Assembly: GCA_022704435.1 (NCBI GenBank)
Contig: JAKJGK010000004.1
Span: forward strand, 1 to 48,626
DNA length: 48,626 nucleotides
Source: Synergistota bacterium
GTDB taxonomy: Bacteria > Synergistota > Synergistia > Synergistales > Aminobacteriaceae
Reading direction: 5' to 3'
Made by a program: the position numbers and the translations under genes. Position 1 is the stretch's first letter; each line of letters starts with the position of its first letter. A model generated the notes under the pieces. The model had not been told where the DNA came from. It did no database searches and worked only from the letters and a program-made list of their open reading frames with translations. This document shows positions 20,577-28,697 of this stretch, one piece after another.

Positions 20577-20586
20577 CCTGACGAAA

Positions 20587-20615
20587 GGGGGAGGCCGCCG
20601 GGCCTCCCCCACTTT
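20587..20615 (+). terminator. Terminator between the convergent TRAP and pxp operons
   Basis: GGGGGAGGC (20587-20595) pairs with GCCTCCCCC (20602-20610) around a 6-base loop, followed by ACTTTCTCTC. It lies between the dctP copy 2 stop and the ycsI stop, so it may serve both strands. Confidence 0.8.
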
Positions 20616-20648
20616 CTCTCTCCCGCTTTCTTTTCTGAATTTCCTCGC

Positions 20649-21446
20649 CTAGAACACCGCGTAGTCGGCGTCCTTCGGGTCCGCCACGAACATGTGCCCC
20701 GGGGAGTGGGTGATGCAGAACGGCGGCTTGACGTCCATGATGGCCGCCTGCGGGGTGCACCCGCACGCCCAGAATACCGGGACCTCGCCGGGGTTGATGT
20801 CGACAGCGTCGCCGAGGTCGGGCCTGTTTATGTCCTTTATCCCTATCAGCGCGGGGTCCCCTATATGAACGGGGGCGCCGTGCACCGCGGGGAAGCGTCC
20901 CGTGCAGAGCACGGCCTTCGGCACCATGGCCGCCGGTATCGGCCTCATGCTGACGACTACCGGGCCTCTCAGCGCGCCGGCCGGGGTGCACTGTATGTTG
21001 GTGACGTACATGGGCACGTTCCGATTCTGCTCAATGTGGCGGACCGGAATACCGGCCTCGAGCAGGGCCCCCTCGAACGAGAAGGAGCAGCCGAGCAGGA
21101 AGCCCACCAGGTCGTCCCGCCAGTATTTCTTGACGTCGGTCGGCTCGTCGACGCAGACCCCGTCCTTCCAGACTCGGTAACGCGGGAGGTCGGTCGATAT
21201 ATCCGCCCCCGGCGCCACGAGCTTCGGCTCGGGGTCCCCCGGCTCGGTGACGTCCAGGATCGGACACGGCTTGGGGTTCCTCTGCGCGAATACGAGAAAG
21301 TCGTAGGCCAGGTCGCGCGGCAGGACTACAAGGTTCCCCTGCACGTGCCCCTTGCACATGCCGGGGGTCGGCAGGGTCCACTTTCCCTCCCTGATGAGCT
21401 GTCTTACCTCGCGCGGCGAGCTGTCCGCGAAGTCGGAAGCCTTCAC
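20649..21446 (-). CDS. ycsI: DUF1445 (YcsI-like) putative hydro-lyase / D-glutamate cyclase
   Basis: 265 residues. The sequence from EVRQLIREGKWTLPTPGMCKGHVQ through FAQRNPKPCPILD to CGCTPQAAIMDVKPPFCITH is characteristic of DUF1445 (COG4336). A homologous domain in animal DGLUCY converts D-glutamate to 5-oxo-D-proline, which fits a neighbour of 5-oxoprolinase. The GTG start at 21446 overlaps the pxpA stop (GTGA), with GGGAGG 10 bases upstream. It is the last gene of a five-gene operon matching B. subtilis ycsF-ycsG-ycsI-kipI-kipA. The family is clear; the activity in this organism is inferred. Confidence 0.88.
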   Translation of the reverse strand: MKASDFADSSPREVRQLIREGKWTLPTPGMCKGHVQGNLVVLPRDLAYDFLVFAQRNPKPCPILDVTEPGDPEPKLVAPGADISTDLPRYRVWKDGVCVDEPTDVKKYWRDDLVGFLLGCSFSFEGALLEAGIPVRHIEQNRNVPMYVTNIQCTPAGALRGPVVVSMRPIPAAMVPKAVLCTGRFPAVHGAPVHIGDPALIGIKDINRPDLGDAVDINPGEVPVFWACGCTPQAAIMDVKPPFCITHSPGHMFVADPKDADYAVF

Positions 21447-22219
21447 TGGTCCAACACCTCCCTTATAGTGCTGATCACTACGCCGTCGTCCTGCAGCGCC
21501 TTTCGTATACGCGCCGCCATCTCCACCGCGGAGGGGTTGTCGCCGTGCAGGCATATCGAATGAGCCTTCAGTCTTATGTCCTGTCCCTCCGCCGAGCGAA
21601 CCACGCCCTCCTTCACGAGGCGCACCATGCGCGCGGCCGCCTCGTCCGGGTCGTGCACGAAAGCGCCGGGCTTGCTGCGCGGAACGAGCGAGCCGTCGTT
21701 CATGTAGCCCCTGTCCGCGAAGGCCTCGGCCGCGTAGCGCACCCCCTCCTCGGCCGCGGCCTGTTCGAACAGCGAGTTGGCCAGGCCAAGGAGGATGATG
21801 TCCTCGCCCGCGTCGCGCGTGGCCCGCGCGATCGCCCTGGCCAGCGAGATATCCTTGGCCGCCTGGTTGTAAAGGGCTCCGTGAGCCTTCACATGCTGCA
21901 GCGACATGTCGTGGGCGGCGCATACCGCCTGCATGGCCCCTATCTGGTAAAGAGTGAACGCGTACACCTCGTCGGGCGAGCACCCCATCGTCCTGCGGCC
22001 GAAGCCCTGAAGGTCCGGAAAACCGGGGTGGGCCCCCACCGCCACGGCCGCTTCCTTGGCCGCCCGCACCGTGCGCAGCATGACCTCCGGATCTCCGGCG
22101 TGGAAGCCGCACGCCACGTTGGCGGAGCTGACGTGCGCCATCACCTCGCGATCCATCCCCATGCGCCACGGCCCGAAGCTCTCGCCCAGGTCGCTGTTGA
22201 GATCTATCCTGAACATCAT
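21443..22219 (-). CDS. pxpA: 5-oxoprolinase subunit A (LamB/YcsF family)
   Basis: 258 residues, full length. It begins RIDLNSDLGESFGPW and contains VSSANVACGFHAGDP, VGAHPGFPDLQGFGRR, VKAHGALYN and CLHGDNP, the LamB/YcsF signatures with conserved Asp and His. Together with PxpB and PxpC it cleaves 5-oxoproline to glutamate using ATP. The start ATG overlaps the pxpC stop by 4 bases (22216-22219), and the stop overlaps ycsI. Confidence 0.95.
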   Translation of the reverse strand: MMFRIDLNSDLGESFGPWRMGMDREVMAHVSSANVACGFHAGDPEVMLRTVRAAKEAAVAVGAHPGFPDLQGFGRRTMGCSPDEVYAFTLYQIGAMQAVCAAHDMSLQHVKAHGALYNQAAKDISLARAIARATRDAGEDIILLGLANSLFEQAAAEEGVRYAAEAFADRGYMNDGSLVPRSKPGAFVHDPDEAAARMVRLVKEGVVRSAEGQDIRLKAHSICLHGDNPSAVEMAARIRKALQDDGVVISTIREVLDQ

Positions 22220-23292
22220 TTCACCTCCTCGATCTCCTCCCAGCAGACGGCGTGCTCAACGCCGTCCACCCTGATGATCGCGCTTCCACTCGGCCGGGCC
22301 TGGACAGGCCTGGCCCCCGAGGAGCGCCACGCGGCCCGCATGGCCCTGAGCCCGTCGCGGGCGCGCGCCTCCCCCCTGACCAGCTCCACGGCCTCCTCCA
22401 GCGCGACCCTCGTGAAACTGACGACCGCCCCTGGCAGCCGCTGCGCCAGCGCTGACGTGTCCACCGAACACACAACACCGATCTTGGTGTAGCCGCCTGT
22501 CGTCTGCCTGTCCGCCAGCATGACTATCGGCTGGCCGTGCCCCGGCACCTGCACAGCCCCCAGCGGGATGGCGTCGGAGATGATGTCGGCCGGGCCGGAG
22601 TGCTCTATGGGCTCCCCGTCCATCCTGTACCCCATCCGGTCCGCGCTGTTCGATATTGCGTATTCGGTCCCGTAGAAGGAGGCTAGCCCTTTGTCCGTGA
22701 AGCAGTCCTCCTGCGGACCGGGCAGAACCCGCAGCGGTGCCGAGGGGTCCCGCGACGGACGGAGCTCCGCCGGGCATACCAGCCCCTCGCAGCGCCTCCA
22801 CAGAGGAGCGGCCTCGCCGCAGCGCAGCGTGTCCCCCTTTTTCAGCGCCCTTCCCTCGTAACCGCCGACCTTTGCGCGCGTGTAGGTCGAGCGGCTTCCC
22901 ATCACCAGCGGCACGTCGACGCCGCCGGATATGCACAGGTAGGCCCTGCAACCGAAGGATGGCGAGCCGAAGCCTAGCACGTCGCCCGCTCTTACAGTCA
23001 CAGCCGTCCAGTTCGGCACCGGGGCCCCGTTCACTTTGAAGCCCAGCTCCGCGCCCGTCACCGCCGCCACGGCCTCCCCTTCGGTCACCTCCAGGGTCGG
23101 CCCCAGCAGGGTGACCTCGAGCGCCGCGGCGTTCTCCTCGTTTCCCACCAGTATGTTGCCCAGCCTGAACGACTGCATGTCCATGGCGCCGGCAACCGGC
23201 ATACCCTGCCCCTGGTGGCTCCACCGGCCTGAATCCTGCACGGTCGTCAGCATCCCCGGCATCTGTACCGATAGCGCTAGAGAGCCGCTCAT
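22216..23292 (-). CDS. pxpC: 5-oxoprolinase subunit C (KipA family)
   Basis: 358 residues. The N-terminus QMPGMLTTVQDSGRWSHQGQG is diagnostic of the biotin-dependent carboxyltransferase-like KipA/PxpC family; also present are GAMDMQSFRLGN, PLVMGSRSTYTRA and SADRMGYRMDGEP. It forms the catalytic complex with PxpB. ATG 23292 overlaps the pxpB stop (ATGA), and the protein starts just before the conserved N-terminus, so longer frames are rejected. The size is at the upper end for the family because the C-terminus extends to the pxpA start. Confidence 0.94.
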   Translation of the reverse strand: MSGSLALSVQMPGMLTTVQDSGRWSHQGQGMPVAGAMDMQSFRLGNILVGNEENAAALEVTLLGPTLEVTEGEAVAAVTGAELGFKVNGAPVPNWTAVTVRAGDVLGFGSPSFGCRAYLCISGGVDVPLVMGSRSTYTRAKVGGYEGRALKKGDTLRCGEAAPLWRRCEGLVCPAELRPSRDPSAPLRVLPGPQEDCFTDKGLASFYGTEYAISNSADRMGYRMDGEPIEHSGPADIISDAIPLGAVQVPGHGQPIVMLADRQTTGGYTKIGVVCSVDTSALAQRLPGAVVSFTRVALEEAVELVRGEARARDGLRAMRAAWRSSGARPVQARPSGSAIIRVDGVEHAVCWEEIEEVK

Positions 23293-24032
23293 GCCGATTC
23301 CTCCTCGAGTATCTCCGGCCTGTAGGTCCGGCCGGCGGTGGCCGACTCGACGGCGTCGAACTCCGCCCTGTCCACGGGACGGAAGCGCACCCACATCCCC
23401 GCCTCCAGGAAGATCGCCGGGTCGCGATCCTGGTCGAACATCATCATCGGAGTTCGCCCTATGAGCTGCCACCCTCCCGGGCTGGCTATGGAGTATATGC
23501 CCGTCTGCTTTCCCGCTATGCCGACCGATCCGGCGGGGATCAGCTCCCTTGGGTTCTTGAGGCGCGGAGTCTCCAGCGAGGGGTCCATCCCGCCCAGGTA
23601 GGCGAAGCCCGGCGTGAAGCCGAGCATGTAGCAGTAGCAGTCGTTTGCCGAGTGGCGGCGGACCACCTCGTCCGCCGCCAGCCCGGTGTGTGCCGCCACG
23701 TTCTCCAGGTCGGTCCCGTCGTCACCGCCGTAAAGAACCGGGACGACCACGACCCTTCTCACGCTGCTCCCCGCCCCCGCGCCCGTCGAGACCATCATGC
23801 CCCCGAGCCTGCGCTGCAGAGCCTTGACGTCGGCAACCACCGGGTCGAAGTAGACGGCGAGCGATCTGTAGGTGGGCACCGCGTCAAGGAACCCTGGGAA
23901 GCCCATCTCCCTCACGGAGGCCGCGAGGGCCGCGACGCGCCTGTTCACGTCCATGTCTATCGCCTCGCCGTACTCCACTACCAGGCATCCGTCGCCGGCG
24001 CCGAGCAGCCTCGGATACACTTTATCCGGCAC
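23289..24032 (-). CDS. pxpB: 5-oxoprolinase subunit B (KipI family)
   Basis: 247 residues. Signatures: LLGAGDGCLVVEYGEAID, VPTYRSLAVYFDP, VPVLYGGDDGTDLENVA, YCYMLGFTPGFAYLGGMD and SPGGWQLIGRTP, all typical of KipI/PxpB. The protein folds as a cyclophilin-like domain and binds PxpC. GTG 24032 has AGGAGG upstream and lies 42 bases after the transporter gene. The overlap with pxpC shows co-translation. In B. subtilis the KipI homologue also inhibits the sporulation kinase KinA; nothing here suggests that role. Confidence 0.94.
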   Translation of the reverse strand: MPDKVYPRLLGAGDGCLVVEYGEAIDMDVNRRVAALAASVREMGFPGFLDAVPTYRSLAVYFDPVVADVKALQRRLGGMMVSTGAGAGSSVRRVVVVPVLYGGDDGTDLENVAAHTGLAADEVVRRHSANDCYCYMLGFTPGFAYLGGMDPSLETPRLKNPRELIPAGSVGIAGKQTGIYSIASPGGWQLIGRTPMMMFDQDRDPAIFLEAGMWVRFRPVDRAEFDAVESATAGRTYRPEILEEESA

Positions 24033-24074
24033 TCATACACCGCCTCCTTCCCTTCTGTCGACCTCGCGGCGCGG

Positions 24075-25310
24075 CTACTTGAACAGCTGCATGATTCCGG
24101 TGAACGAGTTGAAGCCCATCCACGCGGTGAACACGACTATCACCCAGCCCAGCGCCGACATCCACAGAGGGTGCCTGTAGTCCTTCATGATGCTCCTGTT
24201 GTGCGCGGCCATCAGCACGCAGCCGAGCGAAAGCGGCAGGATGAGCCCGTTGAGCGAGCCCGCCACTATCAGCAGCACCACCGGGCGGCCCACCGTCGCC
24301 AGGATGGACGTGGACGCCAGGATGAAGCCTATGATCCAGAAACGGTAGTAGTCATCCACGAACTTGAACAGCGTGCGCAGGAAGGAGACCGACGTGTAGG
24401 AGGCCCCGACGACCGAGGTTATGGCCGCTGCCCACAGGACCACGCCGGCAATCCGGAAGCCGAGCTCTCCGGCGCCGATCTGGAAGGCCGACGCCACCGG
24501 GTTGCTCATGTCGATCGCAGTGCCGGTCAGCACTACCCCGAGGAATGCGAGGTAGAGCAGGTAGCGCATCACGCCCGTGATCATGATGCCGTTGACCGAC
24601 CCCTTGGTGATCTCGCCGATGTGCTCCTGCCCGACGATGCCGGCGTCGATGATCCTGTGGGCGCCGGAGAAGGAGATGTAGCCTCCCACCGTGCCGCCGA
24701 CAAGCGTGAGGACCACCAGCCACTTGTACTCCTTGAGAAGCTGCATGCTGCCGAACGGACGCACCATCTCCTGCACCGTCTCCATGACGGGGGGCTTGGT
24801 GACGAAGACGATGTAGAACACCAGGATGAGCATCAGGATGCCAAGGATCTGGGTGAACTTGTCCATCGCCTTGCCGAGGTCCTTCCACAGGAAGATTGCG
24901 ATGGCTATGCCGGCGCTGATGAAGGCGCCCACCATCTGCTCGGTGCCGAACAGTACCTGGAAGCCGAGCGCCGCCCCGCCGACGTTTCCGACGTTGAACG
25001 CGAGGCCGCCGAGCGCCACCGCGAACGCCAGGAAGTAGCCCAGGCCGGGGAGCACCCTGTTGGCCACGTCCTGCCCCCTCAGGCCGGATACCGCGAGCAC
25101 CCGCCAGATGTTGAGCTGAACAACGATGTCGATGAGGATGGACAGCAGTATTGCGAATGAGAATACGGTCTTCAGTTCGTTGGTGAATGATACAGTCTGC
25201 GTCAAGAACCCTGGCCCGATGGCCGAGGTCGCCATGAGGAATGCCGCTCCGAGAAGAATGCTGAGTGTTTCGCTCCTGCTCCTAACCTGACTCTTTTCCA
25301 GCTCCGACAT
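24075..25310 (-). CDS. ycsG: NRAMP-like (YcsG-type) transporter lacking the usual metal ligands
   Basis: 411 residues with eleven hydrophobic segments of the NRAMP/LeuT fold. It heads the pxp operon, as ycsG does in the B. subtilis ycs-kip cluster. In metal-transporting NRAMPs, TM1 carries DPGN and TM6 an MPH motif. Here TM1 reads SAIGPGFLTQT, so Asp and Asn are replaced by Gly and Phe, and TM6 reads GGYISFSGAHRI with no Met-Pro-His. Divalent metal transport is therefore unlikely. The context suggests uptake of 5-oxoproline or a related amino acid, which is inference. ATG 25310 has GGAGG 8 bases upstream; the longer frame runs into the promoter. Confidence 0.85.
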   Translation of the reverse strand: MSELEKSQVRSRSETLSILLGAAFLMATSAIGPGFLTQTVSFTNELKTVFSFAILLSILIDIVVQLNIWRVLAVSGLRGQDVANRVLPGLGYFLAFAVALGGLAFNVGNVGGAALGFQVLFGTEQMVGAFISAGIAIAIFLWKDLGKAMDKFTQILGILMLILVFYIVFVTKPPVMETVQEMVRPFGSMQLLKEYKWLVVLTLVGGTVGGYISFSGAHRIIDAGIVGQEHIGEITKGSVNGIMITGVMRYLLYLAFLGVVLTGTAIDMSNPVASAFQIGAGELGFRIAGVVLWAAAITSVVGASYTSVSFLRTLFKFVDDYYRFWIIGFILASTSILATVGRPVVLLIVAGSLNGLILPLSLGCVLMAAHNRSIMKDYRHPLWMSALGWVIVVFTAWMGFNSFTGIMQLFK

Positions 25311-25340
25311 GCACTTGCCCTCCGAATCTCGATCATGATA

Positions 25341-25369
25341 TGGCGCGCCGACGCGCCACAAGTATTATA
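25341..25369 (-). promoter_or_regulatory. Promoter -10 and palindrome before the ycsG-pxp operon
   Basis: On the minus strand TATAAT lies at 25364-25369, with no good -35. Just downstream, TGGCGCG and CGCGCCA (25341-25347 and 25352-25358) form a 7-base inverted repeat at the expected transcription start. This suits a repressor site or a leader stem. Confidence 0.45.
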
Positions 25370-25473
25370 CACGAACTCCTCCCCGCGCCCCTCACTGCCC
25401 TTCAGCCTCGGCGACCCCGATAACCACTCGGCGGCAAGCTCGAGCGAGTTTTTCGAAATACGGAGCCTCGGTA

Positions 25474-25502
25474 TTGCCCGACCAGGGTTGATGCTTTATA
25501 AT
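25474..25502 (+). promoter_or_regulatory. Promoter of the riboswitch-controlled aldehyde oxidoreductase operon
   Basis: TTGCCC (25474-25479) and TATAAT (25497-25502) are 17 bases apart. Transcription from about 25509 would give a leader of nearly 400 bases before the enzyme ATG at 25906. That length fits the structured RNA found there. Confidence 0.65.
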
Positions 25503-25552
25503 CGCCTTAAATACAAATTTTCCAACAATGACTACTGTTCCAGTCGGAATAG

Positions 25553-25650
25553 GACCTCCGAGTCTCAGGGCCTAAAGGCGCACTACCCACGGACTGAGAC
25601 CGACAGGGTGTGTTTGGAAACGAACACGCCTCTCATATGGCAAGGAGGCT
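25553..25650 (+). promoter_or_regulatory. Candidate molybdenum/tungsten cofactor riboswitch (Moco RNA-like aptamer)
   Basis: The 5' CCTCC (25555-25559) can pair with 3' GGAGG (25644-25648). Inside, GTCTCAG (25562-25568) pairs with CTGAGAC (25594-25600) around a small GCC-TAAA-GGC hairpin, and GGAAACG plus GCCTC lie near the 3' side. The same blocks, in the same order, occur in the leader of the formate dehydrogenase gene at 39019-39117. Both genes encode molybdopterin enzymes, which is the known setting of the Moco RNA motif. Terminator-like stems follow. I recognise the motif from its blocks and context, not from a covariance search. Confidence 0.7.
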
Positions 25651-25656
25651 TTTTTG

Positions 25657-25702
25657 GGACACCTGCTCAACCCCGATGGCGGATGCCGACGGGTTGAGGT
25701 CC
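25657..25702 (+). other. Long stem in the expression platform of the riboswitch leader
   Basis: GGAC (25657-25660) and CTCAACCC (25666-25673) pair with GGGTTGAG (25691-25698) and GTCC (25699-25702), with a 5-base bulge on the 5' side. It lies between the aptamer and the strong terminator and may arrange the switch between them. Confidence 0.5.
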
Positions 25703-25713
25703 TGTAGACGGCG

Positions 25714-25750
25714 AAGGCCGTCCTCCTTGCGCGGAGGACGGCCTTTTCAT
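25714..25750 (+). terminator. Attenuator/terminator in the aldehyde oxidoreductase leader
   Basis: GGCCGTCCTCC (25716-25726) pairs with GGAGGACGGCC (25733-25743), flanked by AA/TT and a TTTT run. No gene precedes it on this strand, only the promoter and the aptamer, so its likely role is riboswitch-controlled premature termination. Confidence 0.8.
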
Positions 25751-25905
25751 TTCCATGAGCGGAAGGGGGTGTGCAGGGCGAACGGATGAACGAACCCGCG
25801 ACGGCGCGATGGACAACCCGAGCGGGCGTTATGTCCGGAGCGGATCGCGGGCTCGGTTTTTGTGGCAAACGGAGACATCCAGTCTTGAAAGGAGCTGTGT
25901 ACAGG

Positions 25906-28632
25906 ATGATTCAGAAGGTATTTTACGTCAACGGCATCGAGCGCAACATCGTGGTCGAGGACGACAGCGTCCTCTCCACCGTGCTTCGCGAGCAGCTCGG
26001 CCTGACCGGCGTCAAGGTAGGGTGCGGGCAGGGACACTGCGGCTCGTGCAACGTACTGCTGGACGGCAAGGTCACCCGAACGTGCGTGTACAAGATGTCC
26101 CGCCTGCCGGAGGGCGCGAAGATCGTCACTATCGAGGGGATCGGTACCCCGGACAATCTTCACCCGCTTCAGAAGGCCTGGATAAAGCACGGCGCGGCCC
26201 AGTGCGGCTTCTGTACCCCCGGCTTCATAGTCTCCGCGAAGGGGTTGTTGGACTCCAACCCGAACCCGACCCGCGAGGAGGTTCGCGACTGGTTCCAGCT
26301 CAACCGGAACGCCTGCCGCTGCACCGGGTACATACCGATCGTGGACGCCGTCATGGACGCGGCGAAGGTGCTGCGGGGCGAGATGGACGAGAAGGAGCTC
26401 GACTTCGTCATGCCGGCGGACGGGCGGATCTGGGGCAGCAAGTACCCGCGCCCGACGGCAGTGGCCAAGGTCACCGGCACCCTCGACTACGGCGCCGACC
26501 TGATCCTGAAGATGCCGAAGAAGACCCTTCATGCCGCCCTGGTCCAGGCCAGGGTGTCGCACGCCAACATCAAGGGGATCGACACCTCCGAGGCTGAGAG
26601 GATGCCTGGGGTCTACAAGGTCGTCACCCACAAGGACATCAAGGGCAAGAACCGCATCACGGGCCTCATCACCTTCCCGACCAACAAGGGAGACGGATGG
26701 GACCGCCCGATCCTCTGCGACGAGAAGATCTTCCAGTACGGCGACGCGGTCGCGATCGTCTGCGCCGACACCTACCAGAACGCGGTCGCGGCGGCCGAGA
26801 AGGTCAAGCTCGACCTGGAGGTGCTGCCCGCCTACATGAGCGCCCCGGAGGCCATGGCCGACGACGCGATCGAGATTCACCCCGGCACCCCGAACATCTA
26901 CTACACGCAGAAGATCAAGAAGGGCGAGGACACCGCGCCGATATTCGCCCGCTCCGACGTCGTTACGGTGGAGGACGACTTCTACGTCGGCCGCCAGCCC
27001 CACATGCCGATAGAGCCGGACGTGGGCTTCGCCTACACGGACCACGAGGGGCGGCTTGTGATCCACTCCAAGTCCATCGGGGTCCACCTGCACCTCGCGA
27101 TGATCGCCCCCGGACTCGGGGTGGAGCCGGAGAAGCTTGTGCTGATCACAAACCCGGCGGGCGGCACCTTCGGCTACAAGTTCAGCCCGACGATGGAGGC
27201 GCTGGTGGGCGCGGCGGCGCTGGCCACCGGCCACCCGGTCGCGCTGAACTACACCTGGAAGCAGCAGCAGCAGTACACCGGCAAGCGCTCCCCCTTCTTC
27301 GTCAACATGAAGTTCGCGGCGGACAGGGAGGGCAAGCTGCTCGCGATGGAGACCGACTACGCGGTCGACCACGGGCCCTACTCGGAGTTCGGCGACCTGC
27401 TGACGGTCCGCGGCATCCAGTTCATGGGAGCGGGCTACGACATCCCTAACATCCGCGGAGAGGGACGAACCGTCTGCACCAACCACGCGTGGGGCTCCGC
27501 CTTCAGGGCCTACGGATCGCCCCAGTCGATGTTCTCCTCCGAGGTGCTGATGGACGAGCTGGCTGAGAAGCTCGGCATGGACCCGTTCGAGATCCGCTAC
27601 AAGAACGTCTACCGTCCGGGAAGCACCAACCCGACGGGGCAGGCGCCCGAGTCGTACAGTCTGCCGAAGATGTTCGAGGCTCTGCGTCCGAAGTACGAGC
27701 TCGCCAAGAAGCGCGCGGCGGAGGGATCGACCAGCCGCTTCAAGAAGGGCGTCGGTCTCTCCGTCGGAGTCTACGGCTGCGGCCTTGACGGCCCGGACGG
27801 CTCCGAGGCGCGCATCGACATGAACCCTGACGGCACCTTCACCGTCTGCACCGCGTGGGAGGACCACGGACAGGGCGCTGACATGGGCGCCGTCGGCACG
27901 GCTCACGAGGCGCTTCGCCCGATGGGCGTCGCCCCCGAGAAGCTGAAGTTCACCTGGCCCAACACCGCCAAGTGCCCGAACTCCGGCCCCGCCGGCGGCT
28001 CCCGCTCCCAGGTCATGACGGGCAACGCCGTACGCGTGGCCTGCGAGACCCTTCTCAGGGAGACAGCCAAGCCGGGAGGCGGCTACATGACCTACGACGA
28101 GCTGGTCGCGGCGGGCAAGCCGACATCCTTCACCGGCAAGTGGTCCGCCGCAGCGGGAGTCGCCTGCGGACCTGAGGACGGTCAGGGCTCGCCCTTCGTG
28201 ATCTACATGTACGGGGTCTTCATGTCCGAGGTCACGGTCGACACCGAGACGGGCAAGACCGAGGTCGACAGGGTGACCCTGATGTGCGACTGCGGGAAGA
28301 TCAACAACCGCCTCGTCGTCGACGGGCAGAACTACGGCGGCATCGCGCAGGGGATAGGCCTTGCGCTGACCGAGGACTTCGAGGACATAGAGAAGCACTC
28401 CACGATGCCCGGAGCGGGATTCCCGTACATAAAGGACATCCCGGACGACATCGAGCTGATATACTTCGAGGAGCACCGCGAGGACGGACCGCACGGCGCG
28501 GCCGGGATCGGAGAGCTTCCGCTCACCAGCCCGCACGCCTCCATCATCAACGCGATCTACAACGCCTGCGGCGCCCGGATAACCAGGCTGCCCGCCCTCC
28601 CGGAGAAGGTGCTGGCCGCGCTCGGGAAGTAA
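25906..28632 (+). CDS. mop: Mop-type aldehyde oxidoreductase (molybdenum hydroxylase)
   Basis: 908 residues, one longer than the Desulfovibrio gigas enzyme and very like it throughout. The N-terminal plant-type [2Fe-2S] ligands are Cys40, 45, 48 and 60. The second cluster has QCGFC and NACRCTGY (around 100-103 and 137-139). The Mo domain contains GGTFGYKF, WGSAFRAYGSPQSM and GIGELPLTSPHAS with catalytic Glu870. The protein is cytoplasmic and has no FAD domain, so electrons leave through the iron-sulfur clusters, perhaps to the downstream flavin/iron-sulfur protein. ATG 25906, with AAAGGAG upstream, matches the D. gigas N-terminus. Its leader carries a candidate cofactor riboswitch. The physiological aldehyde is unknown. 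Confidence 0.95.
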   Translation: MIQKVFYVNGIERNIVVEDDSVLSTVLREQLGLTGVKVGCGQGHCGSCNVLLDGKVTRTCVYKMSRLPEGAKIVTIEGIGTPDNLHPLQKAWIKHGAAQCGFCTPGFIVSAKGLLDSNPNPTREEVRDWFQLNRNACRCTGYIPIVDAVMDAAKVLRGEMDEKELDFVMPADGRIWGSKYPRPTAVAKVTGTLDYGADLILKMPKKTLHAALVQARVSHANIKGIDTSEAERMPGVYKVVTHKDIKGKNRITGLITFPTNKGDGWDRPILCDEKIFQYGDAVAIVCADTYQNAVAAAEKVKLDLEVLPAYMSAPEAMADDAIEIHPGTPNIYYTQKIKKGEDTAPIFARSDVVTVEDDFYVGRQPHMPIEPDVGFAYTDHEGRLVIHSKSIGVHLHLAMIAPGLGVEPEKLVLITNPAGGTFGYKFSPTMEALVGAAALATGHPVALNYTWKQQQQYTGKRSPFFVNMKFAADREGKLLAMETDYAVDHGPYSEFGDLLTVRGIQFMGAGYDIPNIRGEGRTVCTNHAWGSAFRAYGSPQSMFSSEVLMDELAEKLGMDPFEIRYKNVYRPGSTNPTGQAPESYSLPKMFEALRPKYELAKKRAAEGSTSRFKKGVGLSVGVYGCGLDGPDGSEARIDMNPDGTFTVCTAWEDHGQGADMGAVGTAHEALRPMGVAPEKLKFTWPNTAKCPNSGPAGGSRSQVMTGNAVRVACETLLRETAKPGGGYMTYDELVAAGKPTSFTGKWSAAAGVACGPEDGQGSPFVIYMYGVFMSEVTVDTETGKTEVDRVTLMCDCGKINNRLVVDGQNYGGIAQGIGLALTEDFEDIEKHSTMPGAGFPYIKDIPDDIELIYFEEHREDGPHGAAGIGELPLTSPHASIINAIYNACGARITRLPALPEKVLAALGK

Positions 28633-28646
28633 CCGCATCCACAGTC

Positions 28647-28675
28647 GGGGGGGCGCTTTGCGCGCCTCCCCTTTT
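28647..28675 (+). terminator. Intrinsic terminator after the aldehyde oxidoreductase gene
   Basis: A G-rich arm ending GGCGC and a C-rich arm GCGC-GCC-TCCCC surround TTT and are followed by TTTT. It lies inside the gene cluster, so it would reduce rather than stop expression of the accessory genes that start 23 bases later. Confidence 0.7.
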
Positions 28676-28697
28676 CATCTGAAGGACGAGGTGGCGA

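Noticed and set aside
25747-28638. A 963-codon minus-strand open frame opposite the aldehyde oxidoreductase
   Set aside because: The plus strand encodes a near-exact match to the Mop family, so the antisense frame is a codon-bias artefact.
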